Shown here: one piece after another, positions 60,478 through 64,000 of the stretch
Position numbering within the stretch: position 1 is the first letter of the stretch
Layout of the letters: the number at the start of each line of letters is the position of its first letter
Origin: Kordiimonadaceae bacterium
GTDB taxonomy: Bacteria; Pseudomonadota; Alphaproteobacteria; Sphingomonadales; Emcibacteraceae
DNA length: 64,000 nt
Direction: 5' to 3'
Assembly (NCBI GenBank): GCA_024236295.1
Contig: JACKKT010000006.1
Span: forward strand, 146,230 to 210,229
Translations under genes and position numbers: made by a program
Notes under the pieces: model-generated
Told to the model about the DNA's origin: nothing
Databases searched by the model: none
The model's input: only the letters and a program-made list of their open reading frames with translations

Positions 60478-61848
60478 ATGAGTGCATATTTATTATTTAT
60501 AATCCTAATACTTATTCTGACCTGCTTTTATTATGTTGCTAAAAATCGGTCACTTTTATTAGTTGATGGCGATATTAAAAAATTGCACTCACTTCCTACA
60601 CACTATGGATGGTCAGCCGGGGTAAATAGTTTTATTCCCGGCTTTATCATTTTATCGATTTGGGCAATTTCAAAAGATAGCCTTATAAATAAACTCATGA
60701 TATCCCAGTTAGGGACAGAAGCAGCATCCTTGCCAGCTTTTGAGCTAAATGCATTATTGAACAATATTAGTAATTACGTTGCTACAGGCGCGGGCGATGA
60801 AAATCTGGCTGTATATGCTGAATATTACAGAACTGTATCAGAAAAAATTGCCTGGAGTTTCTTTTTGGCATCCATCGGTGTCAGCTGTATTTCTGGATAT
60901 TATACACTTTATAAAATGTCGCCTGCCGTAAATTCAAGAAATCATCTTGAAACGATCATCAAAGTGTTGCTTTTGGCATTTTCGGTCATCGCGATTATTA
61001 CAACAATTGGTATTGTCTTTTCGCTTTTGTTTGAAAGCATCCGCTTTTTTGATCAGATTTCCATTACGGAATTTGTTTTTGGCACCAAATGGAGTCCACA
61101 AACTGCAATTCGCGCAGATCAGGTCGGCAGCTCGGGGGCCTTTGGGGCAGTACCGCTTTTTATGGGCACAATGCTGATCACGGTTATTGCCATGCTAATA
61201 GCCGGTCCAATAGGTCTTCTTTCGGCTATTTATATGGCAGAATTTGCCAATAAAAGAATTCGTAAAATTGCAAAGCCCCTGCTTGAAATCCTTGCAGGCA
61301 TTCCCACAGTCGTTTATGGCTTCATTGCGGCTTTGGTTGTGGCTCCGTTTATTCGTGACACCGGTGCTCTGTTTGGTCTTGAAATAGCATCTGAAAGCGC
61401 CCTGGCTGCCGGAATAGTTATGGGGGTTATGATTATTCCCCTTATTTCTTCATTATCAGATGACGTTATAAGCGTCGTGCCACAAAGTCTCCGTGAAGGA
61501 TCACTCGGTCTTGGCGCAACACAGACAGAAACGATTTTAAAAGTTATACTGCCGTCCGCGCTTCCGGGTGTTGTTGGTGCGCTTCTTCTAGCAACATCCC
61601 GGGCTATCGGTGAGACGATGATTGTTGTAATGGCGGCGGGTATGGCTGCTAATCTAACCATAAATCCGCTGGAAGCCGTAACAACAGTTACTGTGCAGAT
61701 TGTCGCCCTGCTTACCGGAGACCAGGAATTTGCCAGCGCTAAAACCCTATCTGCCTTTGCACTTGGGCTTGCACTGTTTTTTACCACATTGGCACTTAAT
61801 GCTATCGCGTTAATTATAGTCAAAAAATATAGAGAGCAATATGACTGA
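60478..61848 (+). CDS. pstC: Phosphate ABC transporter permease PstC
   Basis: The 456-residue permease is longer than E. coli PstC because of an N-terminal membrane segment (1-25) and a helical insertion (about 75-130). The C-terminal half is the BPD-transporter domain with the EAA-loop REGSLGLGATQTETILKVILP. This long form is common in alphaproteobacteria. It forms the channel with PstA. Its stop overlaps the pstA start by eight bases. Confidence 0.93.
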   Translation: MSAYLLFIILILILTCFYYVAKNRSLLLVDGDIKKLHSLPTHYGWSAGVNSFIPGFIILSIWAISKDSLINKLMISQLGTEAASLPAFELNALLNNISNYVATGAGDENLAVYAEYYRTVSEKIAWSFFLASIGVSCISGYYTLYKMSPAVNSRNHLETIIKVLLLAFSVIAIITTIGIVFSLLFESIRFFDQISITEFVFGTKWSPQTAIRADQVGSSGAFGAVPLFMGTMLITVIAMLIAGPIGLLSAIYMAEFANKRIRKIAKPLLEILAGIPTVVYGFIAALVVAPFIRDTGALFGLEIASESALAAGIVMGVMIIPLISSLSDDVISVVPQSLREGSLGLGATQTETILKVILPSALPGVVGALLLATSRAIGETMIVVMAAGMAANLTINPLEAVTTVTVQIVALLTGDQEFASAKTLSAFALGLALFFTTLALNAIALIIVKKYREQYD

Positions 61849-63169
61849 TACTCCCGACAATGATCAGGCAACTGCCCGGGTAACCTGGCATTCAGAAGAA
61901 CAAAAAAGTCGTCTGAAAAGCCGATATAGAAAAGAAAAAATATTCAAATTTTTCGCAATGTCCAGCCTTGCGGCCGCTATTGCCGCTCTGGTTGTTGTTC
62001 TGGGAAGCATTATCATGACAGGCTCAAGCGGTTTTACAGAAACACGCATTGAAATGGATATATTCCTGGATAAGACTATTCTGGGAGATCTGCCAACAAA
62101 CGATAGACAGGAATTTGAAAAGCAGGTCGCAGGTGCCAATATCAACAGAATACTTGTCAGCTCGTTGCAAAAAGAATTCCCTGAGGTCACAAAACGTTCA
62201 GATGTTTTTGCTCTCTTGCGTCTGTTCAGTGTCGGTGCCCAAACGGATATTCGCGATGTCATTCTGAACGACCCATCAGTCATAGGCGAAACTGTACCAG
62301 TTGATCTTCTTGCTTCAAGTAATGTTGACATGCTGATCAAAGGCAATATTTCAAGAGACATACCGGAAACGGACCGGAAAATTTCAGATCAGCAAATTGC
62401 CTGGGTTGATCAGCTTAATAATGCTGGAAAGGTAACACAGGGTTTTAACTGGTCGTTCTTTGTTTCAGGTGACAGCCGGGAACCTGAACTTGCCGGCATC
62501 TGGAGCGCGACCATTGGTTCATTCCTGACATTGCTGGTCACATTTTTGATTGCTTTCCCGATCGGGGTCGGTTCTGCCATATACCTTGAAGAATTCGCCC
62601 CTAAGAACCGCCTTACAGACCTTATTGAAATAAACATTAACAATCTTGCAGCTGTCCCCTCAATTATATTTGGTCTGTTAGGTCTGGCGATCTTTATTAA
62701 TTATATTAATCTTCCACGTTCTGCACCACTGGTTGGGGGGCTTACTTTGGCGCTCATGACATTACCAACTATTATTATTACTTCACGTGCCGCATTGAAG
62801 GCTGTACCACCATCAATTAAAGAAGCAGCAATCGGCTTGGGTGCATCACATATGCAGACAGTTTTTCATCATGTACTTCCATTAAGTATGCCTGGTATTC
62901 TGACCGGTTCTATTATTGGGATGGCACAAGCGCTTGGTGAAACAGCACCCCTGATCATGATAGGAATGGTCGCTTTTATCGTGGATACACCGGGAAGTAT
63001 AATGGAAGCTTCAACCGCCCTTCCCGTTCAGGTCTATTTGTGGGCAGATAGTCCCGAACGTGGCTTCCTTGAGAAAACATCTGCTGCTATAATGGTGTTA
63101 CTCGCATTTCTCATAATCATGAATGGATTGGCCATCTGGCTTAGGCAAAAGTTTGAAAAAAAATGGTAG
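61841..63169 (+). CDS. pstA: Phosphate ABC transporter permease PstA
   Basis: The 442-residue permease has a cytoplasmic N-terminus, one membrane helix (about 33-55), a long periplasmic insertion (DUF3333-like, about 60-205) and a C-terminal BPD domain with the EAA-loop KEAAIGLGASHMQTVFHHVLP. It partners PstC. Its start overlaps the pstC stop, and its own stop overlaps the pstB start by seven bases. Confidence 0.93.
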   Translation: MTDTPDNDQATARVTWHSEEQKSRLKSRYRKEKIFKFFAMSSLAAAIAALVVVLGSIIMTGSSGFTETRIEMDIFLDKTILGDLPTNDRQEFEKQVAGANINRILVSSLQKEFPEVTKRSDVFALLRLFSVGAQTDIRDVILNDPSVIGETVPVDLLASSNVDMLIKGNISRDIPETDRKISDQQIAWVDQLNNAGKVTQGFNWSFFVSGDSREPELAGIWSATIGSFLTLLVTFLIAFPIGVGSAIYLEEFAPKNRLTDLIEININNLAAVPSIIFGLLGLAIFINYINLPRSAPLVGGLTLALMTLPTIIITSRAALKAVPPSIKEAAIGLGASHMQTVFHHVLPLSMPGILTGSIIGMAQALGETAPLIMIGMVAFIVDTPGSIMEASTALPVQVYLWADSPERGFLEKTSAAIMVLLAFLIIMNGLAIWLRQKFEKKW

Positions 63170-63981
63170 AAAATATGAATATGCAATCTTCTAAAAACGA
63201 AATCGGTGGCCAGCAAAAAGCCATTACACCAAAAATGCGCGCCAGAAAAGTCAATGTATATTACGGTGAAAACCATGCTCTCAAAGATATCAATCTGGAT
63301 ATTAACCCTAACGAAGTAACTGCATTAATCGGACCTTCAGGTTGCGGGAAATCAACTTTCCTGCGTTCACTGAACAGAATGAATGACATTATTGATATAT
63401 GCCGTGTCGAAGGAACAATCACTCTCGACGGAGAAGACATCAATGATAAATCAATTGACGTTGTCCAGCTTCGTGCCCGAATTGGCATGGTTTTTCAAAA
63501 ACCAAATCCGTTTCCAAAATCCATATATGACAATATTGCCTATGGCCCTCGTATCCACGGGATTGCCAAGAACAAACATGAACTTGATGAAATTGTTCAT
63601 TCAAGTCTTAAAAAAGCGGGCCTATGGAACGAAGTCCACGACAGACTGGATGCATCAGGAACTTCCCTTTCCGGTGGACAGCAACAAAGACTTTGTATTG
63701 CAAGAACAATAGCTATTGAACCGGAAGTGATCTTGATGGATGAGCCCTGCTCTGCACTTGATCCCATTGCAACAGCCGTAATTGAGGAACTGATTGACGA
63801 ACTGAAAAGTAGATATGCCATCGTTATTGTCACCCATTCAATGCAGCAGGCAGCAAGAATTTCACAAAAAACAGCATTTTTTCATTTGGGCAAATTGATG
63901 GAGCATGGTGATACAGCTACAATATTCACCAATCCAACACACGAAAAAACAAGAGATTATATTACCGGTCGCTACGGATAG
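63163..63981 (+). CDS. pstB: Phosphate ABC transporter ATPase PstB
   Basis: The 272-residue ATPase has Walker A GPSGCGKSTF (57-66), the PstB-typical VFQKPNPFPKSIYDN, signature LSGGQQQRLCIAR and Walker B VILMDEPCSALDP. It supplies energy for the PstCA channel and with PhoU links transport to PhoR signalling. ATG 63163 overlaps the pstA end. ATG 63175 is a possible alternative. Confidence 0.96.
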   Translation: MVENMNMQSSKNEIGGQQKAITPKMRARKVNVYYGENHALKDINLDINPNEVTALIGPSGCGKSTFLRSLNRMNDIIDICRVEGTITLDGEDINDKSIDVVQLRARIGMVFQKPNPFPKSIYDNIAYGPRIHGIAKNKHELDEIVHSSLKKAGLWNEVHDRLDASGTSLSGGQQQRLCIARTIAIEPEVILMDEPCSALDPIATAVIEELIDELKSRYAIVIVTHSMQQAARISQKTAFFHLGKLMEHGDTATIFTNPTHEKTRDYITGRYG

Positions 63982-63997
63982 CGAATAGGAGACCTTA

Positions 63998-64000
63998 ATG
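63998..64000 (+). CDS. Start codon of the next gene, cut by window edge (phoU expected)
   Basis: ATG at the very end of the window is preceded by AGGAGACC at a suitable distance. In pst operons phoU usually follows pstB, so this is the likely identity, but no coding sequence is visible. Confidence 0.4.

Overview
The window looks like chromosome of a marine-type, aerobic alphaproteobacterium. Supporting signs are the alphaproteobacterial-style pst operon (PstC and PstA with long N-terminal extensions), a TonB-dependent receptor beside a PhoD-type phosphatase, Tat-exported flavoenzymes, a DUF6090 protein and a tRNA-Arg(CCG) attachment site. Order-level placement (Emcibacterales/Kordiimonadales-like) is only a guess. 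Coding is dense except in the visibly AT-richer left end.

Left end, 1-15.46 kb, is an integrated element or island. It ends in a 3' fragment of tRNA-Arg(CCG) next to a tyrosine integrase. It carries a giant RTX/cadherin-like adhesin running off the window, built on an almost perfect 336-bp tandem repeat. It also holds a TPR protein, a triple-sensor diguanylate cyclase, a PAS_5-like protein, an acyltransferase and a DUF6090 protein. The spacers between them hold a family of small hairpin repeats that I did not see elsewhere in the window.

15.6-25.8 kb is ordinary chromosome: TonB receptor plus PhoD, a small three-helix membrane protein of Pycsar-effector-like layout, enoyl-CoA hydratase, a sirtuin, and a GT87/GT2/GtrA glycosylation module.

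The most interesting part, about 24.8-47.5 kb, is a catabolic cluster. Its core is a translationally coupled four-gene operon: HpaB-type flavin monooxygenase, LigA and LigB extradiol dioxygenase subunits, and a soluble RdhA-type corrinoid/Fe-S reductive dehalogenase. Around it are two MFS permeases, an IclR regulator, a ThDP enzyme, a DHOD-like/cupin/aminotransferase/ALDH operon, an HpaI-type aldolase, a DUF6282 hydrolase, an AAA+ ATPase, two Tat-exported FAD enzymes and a DUF1611 protein. Together they suggest aerobic breakdown of a halogenated hydroxy-aromatic, possibly amine- or tyrosine-derived, by transamination, decarboxylation, aldehyde oxidation, dehalogenation, hydroxylation, ring cleavage and aldol cleavage. 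A related 20-bp motif occurs in three promoter regions of this cluster and is a candidate IclR operator.

47.5-64 kb holds a serine hydrolase, an 819-bp cassette bounded by perfect 28-bp inverted repeats, a GST, a TetR-HlyD-ABC efflux operon with a 30-bp palindromic operator, an orphan PAS histidine kinase, a GGCT/serine hydrolase pair, an AhpD-like protein, and the phosphate-starvation set (porin, pstS-C-A-B, start of the next gene) with 11-bp-periodic Pho boxes.
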